A DNA stretch of 64,000 nt from Mesorhizobium comanense (lineage in GTDB: Bacteria > Pseudomonadota > Alphaproteobacteria > Rhizobiales > Rhizobiaceae). Below are positions 7,861 through 15,575 of this stretch, in pieces. The notes beneath the pieces are model-generated. The model ran no database searches and had not been told where the DNA came from. It worked only from the letters and a program-made list of their open reading frames with translations. Each line of letters starts with the position of its first letter. Positions within the stretch are counted from its first letter, which is position 1. The position numbers and the translations under genes are program-made. Location: NCBI RefSeq assembly GCF_005503535.1, contig NZ_SCNN01000006.1, positions 62,001 through 126,000 on the forward strand, written 5' to 3'.

Positions 7861-9120
7861 ATGAAAACCAAACTTCTGACGGCACTGCTTCTGGGCACCA
7901 GCATCCTCGGCACCGCCGGGGTGGCCTACGCCGAGGACGTAACGCTCAACATCGAGAGCTGGCGCGGCGACGACCTGTCCATCTGGAAGGACAAGCTGAT
8001 CCCGGCCTTCGAAGCCAAGAATCCGGGCATCAAGGTGGTGTTCGCGCCATCGGCTCCGACCGAATATGACGCGGCCCTCGGCGCCAAGCTCGCCGCCGGC
8101 TCGGCGGGCGACCTGATCACCTGCCGCCCCTTCGACAAGTCGCTCGAACTGTTCAAGAAGGGCAACCTCGCCGATCTCTCCTCGCTGCCCGGCATGGAGA
8201 ATTTCTCGCCGGTCGCCAAGTCCGCCTGGCAGACCGATGACGGCAAGTCGAGCTTCTGCGTGCCGATGGCGTCCGTCATCCACGGCTTCATCTACAACAA
8301 GGACGCCTTCGACAAGCTCGGCATCAAGGTGCCGGAGACCCGCGACGAGTTCTTCGCCGCGCTCGACAAGATCAAGGCCGATGGCACGTACATCCCCATG
8401 GCCATGGGCACCAAGGATCTCTGGGAAGCCGCGACCATGGGCTATCAGAACATCGGCCCCAACTACTGGAAGGGCGAGGACGGCCGCGCCGCCCTGATCA
8501 AGGGCGAGCAGAAGCTGACCGACAAGGACTGGGTCGCTCCCTATGAGGAACTGGCCAAGTGGAAGCCCTATCTCGGCGACGGCTTCGAAGCCCAGACCTA
8601 CCCGGACAGCCAGAACCTGTTCACGCTCGGCCGCGCCGCCATCTATCCGGCCGGCTCGTGGGAGATCGGCCTGTTCAACACCCAGGCCCAGTTCAAGATG
8701 GGCGCCTTCCCGCCGCCGGTCGAGAAGGCGGGCGACACCTGCTACATCTCGGACCACACCGACATCGGCATGGGCCTGAACGCGGCCTCCAAGCATGCCG
8801 ACGCGGCCAAGACCTTCCTGTCCTGGGTAGCCTCGGCCGACTTCGCCACCATCTACGCCAACGCGCTGCCGGGCTTCTTCAGCCTGAACTCCGCGCCGGT
8901 GAAGATGGCGGACCCGCTGGCGCAGGAATTCGTCTCCTGGCGCGGCAAGTGCAAGTCGACGATCCGCTCGACCTATCAGATCCTGTCGCGCGGCACGCCG
9001 AACCTCGAAAACGAGACCTGGGTTGAATCGGCCAACGTCATCAACGGCACCGACACGCCCGAGGCCGCGGCCAAGAAGCTGCAGACCGGTCTCGACAGCT
9101 GGTATCACCCGGCCAAGTAA
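7861..9120 (+). CDS. ABC sugar transporter, extracellular solute-binding protein (family 1)
   Basis: A 419-residue periplasmic binding protein. Residues 1-22 form a signal peptide (MKTKLLTALLLG... ending VAYA before EDVTL). The mature part has the family-1 pattern: LSIWKDKLIPAFEAKNPGIKVVF, KLAAGSAGDLITCRP, VIHGFIYNKDAFDKLGIKVPE and YPAGSWEIGLF. The start follows AACAGGGAGACTGAGC. It should deliver an amino sugar or short glycan to the permeases downstream. Placement after murQ and opposite nagK suggests a MurNAc-, GlcNAc- or chitobiose-type ligand, which is inference. A strong hairpin follows the stop, as is common between binding-protein and permease genes. Confidence 0.9.
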   Translation: MKTKLLTALLLGTSILGTAGVAYAEDVTLNIESWRGDDLSIWKDKLIPAFEAKNPGIKVVFAPSAPTEYDAALGAKLAAGSAGDLITCRPFDKSLELFKKGNLADLSSLPGMENFSPVAKSAWQTDDGKSSFCVPMASVIHGFIYNKDAFDKLGIKVPETRDEFFAALDKIKADGTYIPMAMGTKDLWEAATMGYQNIGPNYWKGEDGRAALIKGEQKLTDKDWVAPYEELAKWKPYLGDGFEAQTYPDSQNLFTLGRAAIYPAGSWEIGLFNTQAQFKMGAFPPPVEKAGDTCYISDHTDIGMGLNAASKHADAAKTFLSWVASADFATIYANALPGFFSLNSAPVKMADPLAQEFVSWRGKCKSTIRSTYQILSRGTPNLENETWVESANVINGTDTPEAAAKKLQTGLDSWYHPAK

Positions 9121-9132
9121 GAACTCAGGCAA

Positions 9133-9166
9133 CGAAGCCGGCCGGGCCCATGCCTGGCCGGCTTCG
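9133..9166 (+). terminator. Hairpin between binding protein and permease genes
   Basis: A perfect 11-bp stem (9133-9143 with 9156-9166; CGAAGCCGGCC) with a 12-base loop, 12 bases after the binding-protein stop. There is no T-run, so it more likely protects the 3' end of the abundant binding-protein mRNA or partly terminates than acts as a full terminator. Confidence 0.5.
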
Positions 9167-9366
9167 GACCGGCTCTTTGAAACAGCAACTGCTCAGATAG
9201 CGATTGTCGGCACCGCCTCACGGCCTTACCCTTGTTCCCGGGAAGGCTGGCTGACCGGTCGCAGGCCTTTGTTCTTGCCGTCAACAGCAGGAACGCTCGG
9301 CCATGCTTCGAGGCATCAACTGGCATCATCACCCATTGGAACCGAGAGACGGCGGGGACCGAACTC

Positions 9367-10296
9367 ATGGCCGCAGATATCAGACCGAAAAGACCGTTTC
9401 GCTGGCACATCGCCATCTTCCTGGCGCCGGCGGTGCTCGTCTACACGGCGATCATGATCCTGCCGCTGGCCGGCACATTGCAGCTTTCTCTGTTCCGCAA
9501 CATCGACCAGCACCAAGTCTTCGTCGGGCTGGGCAATTTTCGCACCCTGTTCGGCGATCCAAACTGGTCGGTGAACTTCTGGAACGCGCTGCGTAACAAT
9601 GTCTGGTTCTTCATCATCCACATGCTGGTGCAGAATCCGATCGGTGTGCTGCTGGCGGCGCTGCTGTCCAGCCCGAAGCTCCGGTTCTCAGCCTTTTACC
9701 GCACGGCGATCTTCGTGCCGACCATCCTGTCCTTCGTCATCGTCGGCTTCGCCTGGAAGCTGATCCTGTCGCCGCTCTGGGGCGTGGCGCCGCATCTGCT
9801 CGACTTCGTCGGCCTGAAAAGCCTGTTCACGCCCTGGCTGGGCAAGGAGCAGTACGCGCTGACCGCACTCAGCCTGGTCTCGGTCTGGCAGTTCATCGGC
9901 ATTCCGATGATGCTGATCTATGCCGCCTTGCTGTCGATCCCGGACGAGGTGATCGAGGCGGCCGAGTGCGACGGCATCACGGGTATGTCGCAGTTCTGGA
10001 AGATCAAGCTGCCGCTGATCCTGCCGTCGATCGGCATCATCTCGATCCTCACCTTCGTCGGCAATTTCAACGCCTTCGACCTGATCTACACGGCGCAGGG
10101 CGCGCTCGCCGGGCCGAACTATTCGACCGACATATTGGGCACCTTCCTCTACCGCGCCTTCTTCGGCTTCCAGCTGCAGGTCGGCGACCCCAATATGGGC
10201 GCGACCATCGCCACGATCATGTTCCTGATCATCCTCGGCGGCGTCTGCGTCTACCTGTTCCTCATCCAGACGCGCCTGCGTCGCTATCAGTTCTGA
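9367..10296 (+). CDS. ABC sugar transporter permease (MalF/UgpA type)
   Basis: A 309-residue inner-membrane protein with six expected transmembrane helices, starting at the ATG at 9367 (MAADIRPKRPFRWHIAIF). The first helix is AIFLAPAVLVYTAIMILPLAG. The cytoplasmic EAA loop that docks the ATPase reads IEAAECDGITGMSQFWKIKLPLILP. The upstream in-frame codons back to 9232 lack protein-like features and were left out. It pairs with the MalG-type permease ten bases downstream. Part of the amino-sugar import operon. Confidence 0.9.
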   Translation: MAADIRPKRPFRWHIAIFLAPAVLVYTAIMILPLAGTLQLSLFRNIDQHQVFVGLGNFRTLFGDPNWSVNFWNALRNNVWFFIIHMLVQNPIGVLLAALLSSPKLRFSAFYRTAIFVPTILSFVIVGFAWKLILSPLWGVAPHLLDFVGLKSLFTPWLGKEQYALTALSLVSVWQFIGIPMMLIYAALLSIPDEVIEAAECDGITGMSQFWKIKLPLILPSIGIISILTFVGNFNAFDLIYTAQGALAGPNYSTDILGTFLYRAFFGFQLQVGDPNMGATIATIMFLIILGGVCVYLFLIQTRLRRYQF

Positions 10297-10306
10297 GGAG
10301 CAAGCG

Positions 10307-11146
10307 ATGAGCACCGCCACCCGATCGCTTCCCCGCACCATCGGCGCCCACGCGATCCTCCTGACCTATACGGCGATCGCGCTGTTCCCGGTGATCCTGG
10401 TGATCATGAACTCGTTTAAATCCCGCGCCGGTATCTTCAGCGAGCCGCTGACGCCGCCGACACCGAAGACCTTCGACCTGATCGGCTACACCACGGTGAT
10501 CGGCCAGGGCGACTTCTTCCACTACTTCCAGAACAGCCTCGTGGTCACCGTCGGCTCGCTGTTCTTCGTGCTTTTGTTCGGCGCCATGGCCGCCTTCGCG
10601 CTGTCGGAATACCGCTTCCGCGGCAACACGCTGATGGGCCTTTATCTGGCGCTCGGCATCATGATCCCGATCCGCCTCGCCACCGTCGCCATCCTGCAAT
10701 TGATGGTGGCAAGCGGTCTCGTCAACACGCTGACCGCGCTGATCCTGGTCTACACCGCGCAAGGCCTGCCGCTCGCCGTCTTCATCCTTTCTGAATTCAT
10801 GAAGCAGGTGTCCGACGACCTGAAGAACGCCGGGCGCATCGACGGGCTGTCGGAATACACGATCTTCTTCCGGCTGGTGCTGCCCCTGGTGCGCCCGTCG
10901 ATGGCGACGGTCGCCGTCTTCACCATGATCCCGATCTGGAACGACCTCTGGTTCCCGCTGATCCTGGCGCCGTCGGAGGAGACCAAGACGGTGACGCTCG
11001 GCGCGCAGCTCTTCCTTGGCCAGTTCGTCACCAACTGGAATGCGATCCTTGCGGCGCTCTCGCTGGCGATCCTGCCGGTGCTCATCCTCTACGTCATCTT
11101 CTCGCGGCAGCTGATCCGCGGCATCACTTCCGGAGCCGTCAAGTGA
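10307..11146 (+). CDS. ABC sugar transporter permease (MalG/UgpE type)
   Basis: A 279-residue inner-membrane permease whose ATG at 10307 follows GAGGAGCAAGCG. Six transmembrane segments are expected, beginning with HAILLTYTAIALFPVILVIMNS. The EAA loop is LKNAGRIDGLSEYTIFFRLV, the usual coupling site for the MalK-type subunit. The C-terminus ends RQLIRGITSGAVK, typical of the family. It forms the second half of the translocation pore with the preceding permease. A mosaic palindromic repeat separates it from the next gene in the operon. Confidence 0.9.
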   Translation: MSTATRSLPRTIGAHAILLTYTAIALFPVILVIMNSFKSRAGIFSEPLTPPTPKTFDLIGYTTVIGQGDFFHYFQNSLVVTVGSLFFVLLFGAMAAFALSEYRFRGNTLMGLYLALGIMIPIRLATVAILQLMVASGLVNTLTALILVYTAQGLPLAVFILSEFMKQVSDDLKNAGRIDGLSEYTIFFRLVLPLVRPSMATVAVFTMIPIWNDLWFPLILAPSEETKTVTLGAQLFLGQFVTNWNAILAALSLAILPVLILYVIFSRQLIRGITSGAVK

Positions 11147-11177
11147 GCGGAGCTCTACAAATCTCTGTCGGCGCCTT

Positions 11178-11353
11178 CACCCCACCCGGCGCTGCGCGCC
11201 GACCTCCCCATCAAGGGGAGGTAGAGGGTCGCGGCTCCACTTACGACCGTCAAGGAACGCTTTTCCGAGAAGCTTTGTTGGCACTGGGGGCGTTCGCGCC
11301 GACGCCCTACCTCCCCTCGATGGGGAGGTCGGCGCGAAGCGCCGGGTGGGGTG
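11178..11353. repeat. Mosaic palindromic repeat with 47-bp inverted arms
   Basis: Arms 11178-11224 and 11307-11353 are inverted copies matching at 45 of 47 positions, around an ~80-base unique centre. Each arm contains a shorter hairpin built on GACCTCCCC and GGGGAGG. It fills nearly all of the gap between the permease stop (11146) and the oxidoreductase start (11397) within one operon. It belongs to the same class as the elements near 13480, 23932, 47735 and 60775. Confidence 0.8.
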
Positions 11354-11396
11354 ACACCCTCCCAGAAGGAACAACTGGAATAGCTGGAGTAGCCAG

Positions 11397-12455
11397 GTGA
11401 ACTCTCAACCCCTTCGCGTCGTCGTCGCCGGCCTTGGAAATATGGGGCGCAGCCACGCGCTGGCCTATCACACCAACCCCGGCTTCGAGATCGCCGCGCT
11501 GGTCAACCGGTCCGATGTTCCGTTGCCGGAAGGGCTGTCCGGATATGGCATCAGGCGTTCCTTCGACGATGCTCTGCGCGAGGAAAAACCCGATGTCGCC
11601 TGCATCGCCACCTATTCCGACAGCCATGCCGACTATGCGGTGAGGGCCTTCGAGGCCGGCTGCCACGTCTTCGTCGAAAAGCCGCTGGCGACGACGGTGG
11701 CCGACGCCAAACGCGTCGTCGCGGCCGCCAAGGCAAACGGCAGGAAGCTGGTGATCGGTTACATCCTGCGCCATCACCCGTCCTGGATCCGTCTGATCGC
11801 CGAGGCGCGCAAGCTCGGCGGCCCCTACGTCTTCCGCATGAACCTCAACCAGCAATCGTCAGGTCATACATGGGAGACGCACAAGCAGCTGATGCAGACG
11901 ACCTCGCCGATCGTCGATTGCGGCGTGCACTATCTCGACGTCATGCTGCAGATCACCGACGCCCGGCCGGTCGAGGTGCGCGGCATGGGCGTTCGCCTGA
12001 CCGACGAGGTCGCACCCTCCATGTACAATTACGGCCATCTGCAGGTGCTGTTCGATGACGGATCGGTCGGCTGGTACGAGGCCGGCTGGGGGCCGATGAT
12101 TTCGGAAACAGCCTTTTTCGTGAAGGATGTCATCTCGCCGAAAGGCTGCGTCTCGATCGTCATGAAGGAAGGCGTGAAGTCCGACGACATCGACACCCAC
12201 ACCAAGACCTCGACCATCCGCCTGCACAGCGCTGAAACCGGGCCGGACGGCAAGTTCGTCAAGCAGGATGAAATGCTGTCTATGGCAGGCGAGCCCGGCC
12301 ACCAGGATCTCTGCGATCTCGAACAGGCCTTCGTGCTGAAGGCGATCCGCGAGGATCTGGATCTCACCAAACACATGGACGACGCGGTGAAGTCGCTCGC
12401 CGTCTGCCTGGCCGCCGACGAAAGCGTGCGCAGCGGCGCCGCCGTGAAACTCTAG
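11397..12455 (+). CDS. Gfo/Idh/MocA-family oxidoreductase
   Basis: A 352-residue NAD(P)-dependent sugar oxidoreductase-like protein beginning at a GTG at 11397. The N-terminal Rossmann motif is RVVVAGLGNMGRSHALAY; the family motif EKPLATT lies near residue 97 and the C-terminal alpha/beta substrate domain follows. Members oxidise, reduce, epimerise or hydrolyse sugars. Its position between the permeases and the ATPase implies action on the imported amino sugar or on a modified form such as a keto or anhydro sugar. The exact reaction cannot be read from sequence. No truncation is visible. Confidence 0.85.
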   Translation: MNSQPLRVVVAGLGNMGRSHALAYHTNPGFEIAALVNRSDVPLPEGLSGYGIRRSFDDALREEKPDVACIATYSDSHADYAVRAFEAGCHVFVEKPLATTVADAKRVVAAAKANGRKLVIGYILRHHPSWIRLIAEARKLGGPYVFRMNLNQQSSGHTWETHKQLMQTTSPIVDCGVHYLDVMLQITDARPVEVRGMGVRLTDEVAPSMYNYGHLQVLFDDGSVGWYEAGWGPMISETAFFVKDVISPKGCVSIVMKEGVKSDDIDTHTKTSTIRLHSAETGPDGKFVKQDEMLSMAGEPGHQDLCDLEQAFVLKAIREDLDLTKHMDDAVKSLAVCLAADESVRSGAAVKL

Positions 12456-12470
12456 AACAGGAACGACGCC

Positions 12471-13469
12471 GTGGGCTCGCTGAAGATCGAGAATGTGAAG
12501 AAGGCCTTCGGGCCGGTCGAGGTGCTGAAGGGCATCGACCTCGAAGTGACCGACGGCGAATTCGTCGTCTTCGTCGGCCCTTCGGGCTGCGGCAAGTCGA
12601 CCCTGCTCCGCGTCATCGCCGGGCTGGAGGATTCGACCTCCGGCAGGGTGCTGATCGACGGCGAGGATGTTTCCGTCACGCCGCCGGCCAAACGCGGCAT
12701 CGCCATGGTGTTCCAGACCTATGCGCTCTACCCGCATCTGACGGTGAAGAACAATATGGGTCTCGGGCTGAAGCAGGCCGGCACGCCGGCGGCCGAGATC
12801 GACCGCCGCATCGGCATCGCCTCGTCCATGCTGTCGCTGGAACCCTATCTGGAGCGCCGCCCGGCAGAACTTTCCGGCGGCCAGCGCCAGCGCGTCGCCA
12901 TCGGCCGCGCCGTCGTGCGCGAGCCCAAGCTTTTCCTGTTCGACGAGCCGCTCTCCAACCTCGACGCGGCATTGCGCGTCAACACGCGGCTGGAGATCGC
13001 GCAGCTCCACCGCCGGCTGAAGGCAACGATGATCTACGTCACCCACGACCAGGTCGAGGCGATGACGCTGGCCGACAAGATCGTGGTGCTCAACGCCGGC
13101 AAGATCGAGCAGATCGGCGGCCCGATGGAACTCTACAATTCGCCGGCAAACGAGTTCGTCGCCGGCTTCATAGGCTCGCCCAAGATGAACTTCATCGATG
13201 GTGCGCGTCTGGGCGAAACCGCCAAGACCATCGGCGTGCGGCCGGAGCATCTGACGGTCGACCCGAAATCGGGCGCCTGGAAAGGCACGGTGGTGCATGC
13301 CGAGCATCTCGGCGCCGACACCAACCTCTATCTCGACTGCGAAAAGGCCGGGCTGATCACCGTGCGGATTTTCGGGGTGTACGACGCGGAACCCGGCGCG
13401 ACGCTTTATGCGACACCCGATCCGGCGAAGACCTATCGGTTTGGCGCGGATGGGAAGGTGCTGAAGTAG
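12471..13469 (+). CDS. ABC sugar transporter ATP-binding protein (MalK/UgpC type)
   Basis: A 332-residue ATPase starting at a GTG at 12471. Walker A is GPSGCGKST, the Q-loop is [14 protein letters not shown], the signature is [14 protein letters not shown], Walker B is [12 protein letters not shown] and the switch is [13 protein letters not shown]. Residues after ~235 form the OB-fold/TOBE regulatory domain ([10 protein letters not shown]). It should energise the two permeases at 9367-11146. It closes the murQ operon and is followed by a repeat that separates it from the convergent FAH gene. Confidence 0.93.
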   Translation: MGSLKIENVKKAFGPVEVLKGIDLEVTDGEFVVFVGPSGCGKSTLLRVIAGLEDSTSGRVLIDGEDVSVTPPAKRGIAMVFQTYALYPHLTVKNNMGLGLKQAGTPAAEIDRRIGIASSMLSLEPYLERRPAELSGGQRQRVAIGRAVVREPKLFLFDEPLSNLDAALRVNTRLEIAQLHRRLKATMIYVTHDQVEAMTLADKIVVLNAGKIEQIGGPMELYNSPANEFVAGFIGSPKMNFIDGARLGETAKTIGVRPEHLTVDPKSGAWKGTVVHAEHLGADTNLYLDCEKAGLITVRIFGVYDAEPGATLYATPDPAKTYRFGADGKVLK

Positions 13470-13479
13470 GGACTACCTC

Positions 13480-13625
13480 CCTTCCCCCCTTGTGGGGGAA
13501 GGTGGATTGCCGCGAAGCGGCAAGACGGATGAGGGGTGTTCCAGGGAACGCCTACGTCTCACTCCGCTGGAACACCCCTCATCCGTCGCCTTCGGCGACA
13601 CCTTCTCCCACAAGGGGAGAAGGGA
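13480..13625. repeat. Nested palindromic repeat between convergent genes
   Basis: The inner arms 13524-13544 and 13567-13587 are a perfect 21-bp inverted repeat around a 22-base loop. Outside them are C-rich hairpins near 13481-13503 and 13600-13625. It fills the gap between the MalK-type ATPase stop (13469) and the convergent FAH gene stop (13639), where it could end transcription from both sides. Confidence 0.75.
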
Positions 13626-13638
13626 AGAACTGCCGCGC

Positions 13639-14484
13639 TTACACGTCGGCCTTGAACGTCTGCTTCTGCTGGCCGAGCCCTTCGATGCCGAGCTCCACCA
13701 CGTCGCCTGCCTTCAGGAACACCGGCGGCTTCATGCCGAGGCCGACGCCGGGCGGTGTGCCCGTCGAGATGATGTCGCCGGGATGCAGCGACATGAACTG
13801 GCTGAGATAGGAAACGAGGAACGCAACGCCGTAGACCATGGTCTTGGTCGAGCCGTTCTGCATGGTCTTGCCGTTGACGGTCAGCCACATCTTGAGGTTC
13901 TGCGGGTCTGATATCTCGTCCTTGGTAACCAGCCACGGGCCTGTCGGGCCGAACGTGTCGCAGCTCTTGCCCTTCGTCCACTGGCCCTGGCGCTCGGCCT
14001 GGAAGGCGCGCTCGGACACGTCATGCGCGACGGCATAGCCGGCGACATAGTCGAGCGCGTCGGCCTCGCTGACATATTTCGCCGTCTTGCCGATCACCAC
14101 GGCGAGTTCGACTTCCCAGTCGGTCTTTTCCGAACCACGCGGGATCAGCACGTCGTCGTCAGGCCCGACAATGGCCGAGCTTGCCTTCATGAAGATGATC
14201 GGTTCCGGCGGCACGGTGGCGCCGGTTTCGGCGGCATGGTCGGAATAGTTGAGGCCGATGCAGATGAATTTTCCCGTGCCGGCAACGCAGGGGCCGAGGC
14301 GAGGCTTGCCGGCAACCGCCGGCAGCGATTTCGGATCGAGCTTGCCCAGCATTTCCAGCGAGGCCGGATGCAGCACCGTGCCGGCAATGTCGGCGACATG
14401 GGCGGAGAGGTCGCGGATCGTCCCATCCGCATCGAGCAGGCCGGGACGTTCGCTCCCCACCTCGCCATAGCGCAGCAGTTTCAT
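13639..14484 (-). CDS. Fumarylacetoacetate hydrolase family protein, likely 2,4-diketo-3-deoxy-L-fuconate hydrolase
   Basis: A 281-residue FAH-fold enzyme. The N-terminus MKLLRYGEVGSERPGLLD, the central KFICIGLNYSDHAAETG, the metal site DWEVELAVVIG plus AHDVSER, and the C-terminal GDIISTGTPPGVGLGMKPP match the ureidoglycolate lyase/diketo-deoxyfuconate hydrolase branch. It starts after AGGAGAAGG. The dehydrogenase 174 bases upstream on the same strand makes hydrolysis of 2,4-diketo-3-deoxy-L-fuconate to pyruvate and lactate a reasonable guess. Other diketo-acid substrates are possible because this family is broad. Confidence 0.8.
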   Translation of the reverse strand: MKLLRYGEVGSERPGLLDADGTIRDLSAHVADIAGTVLHPASLEMLGKLDPKSLPAVAGKPRLGPCVAGTGKFICIGLNYSDHAAETGATVPPEPIIFMKASSAIVGPDDDVLIPRGSEKTDWEVELAVVIGKTAKYVSEADALDYVAGYAVAHDVSERAFQAERQGQWTKGKSCDTFGPTGPWLVTKDEISDPQNLKMWLTVNGKTMQNGSTKTMVYGVAFLVSYLSQFMSLHPGDIISTGTPPGVGLGMKPPVFLKAGDVVELGIEGLGQQKQTFKADV

Positions 14485-14658
14485 CTAGATCCTTCTCCTG
14501 TTTGCGGCCTATCGGCCTTTAGCAAAACTCTCCACCGGCGCGACCGGCCCGGGCGGACCGTACCCACCGGCCGCATTCCCGGCAAGCGCAAGCGCGGCGA
14601 TAGACGGATCGGCGGCCCGGATTTTCAGACTTCTCGATCTCCCGGCACACGGCCTCGT

Positions 14659-15390
14659 TCAGATCGACCAGCCGCCGTCGATATTATAGGCCTGCCCGGA
14701 TGTGTAGGTGGCGCCGGCCAGATAGACGGCAAGGTCGGCGATCTCTTCTGCCGTGCCGAGCCGGCCCATCGGCTGGCGCGCGATGAAGGCGGCGCGGGCG
14801 GCTTCGTAGTCGCCTTGCGCATGCATGCGGTCCTGCAACGACGGGCTCTCGACCGTGCCGGGGCAGATGGCGTTGCAGCGTATGCCCTTGCCGACATAGT
14901 CCGCCGCGATCGCCTTGGTCAGGCCGATGACGGCCGCCTTGGAGACGCCATAGGCGAACCGGTTCGGCACGCCCTTCTGCGAGCTCGCCAGCGAGGCCAT
15001 GTTGATGATCGAGCCGTCGCCGCGCTCCAGCATGCCGGGCAGCACCGCCCTGATGGTGCGCACCATGGCGCGGACATTGAGGTTCAGCGCGAAATCGAGG
15101 TCCGCGTCCTTCATCTCCAGGATCGAGCCGGCATGGACGAAGCCCGCGCAGTTGAACAGCACATCGACGCGGCCGATCGCGGCAAACGCGGCATTCACCG
15201 CTTCGTCGTTCAGCACGTCCAGCTTGCGGGTCTTGATATCGGACGTCTTGGCGAGCTCGGCCAGGAGCGCTTCATTGATGTCGGTGGCGTGGACCACGGC
15301 GCCCGCCTTGGCGAAGGCCAGTGCGCTTGCCTTGCCGATGCCTTGCGCCGCCGCCGTGACGACAACGACCTTGCCTGCCAGATCCGCCAT
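14659..15390 (-). CDS. SDR family dehydrogenase, likely 2-keto-3-deoxy-L-fuconate dehydrogenase
   Basis: A 243-residue short-chain dehydrogenase. Seen: the cofactor motif VTAAAQGIGKASALAFA (residues 11-27), NCAG, catalytic Ser in INMASLASS, YGVSK (Tyr and Lys of the active site), and CPGTVESPSLQDRM, the signature of the BDH2/DHRS6-like group that includes 2-keto-3-deoxy-L-fuconate dehydrogenase. Asp37 after the glycine motif suggests NAD+ preference. Together with the FAH enzyme downstream it would oxidise and then cleave a 2-keto-3-deoxy sugar acid. The upstream fucose-pathway genes are not in the window. Confidence 0.82.
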   Translation of the reverse strand: MADLAGKVVVVTAAAQGIGKASALAFAKAGAVVHATDINEALLAELAKTSDIKTRKLDVLNDEAVNAAFAAIGRVDVLFNCAGFVHAGSILEMKDADLDFALNLNVRAMVRTIRAVLPGMLERGDGSIINMASLASSQKGVPNRFAYGVSKAAVIGLTKAIAADYVGKGIRCNAICPGTVESPSLQDRMHAQGDYEAARAAFIARQPMGRLGTAEEIADLAVYLAGATYTSGQAYNIDGGWSI

Positions 15391-15575
15391 GTCTTCTCCT
15401 CACCTGCTCGCGTCAAAATATCTCTATCGTTACCCTGCGTCAGCGTCATGGGCCAGTCAGGCGACACGATGCCTCCTGGAACCCCATCCTTTCACAGGTA
15501 AAGATGTTTTTTCTCGTTAAAGAACATGCGCCCGGGCGTCAAGCCCGAACACGATCACCATTGCGACAGGAAATG

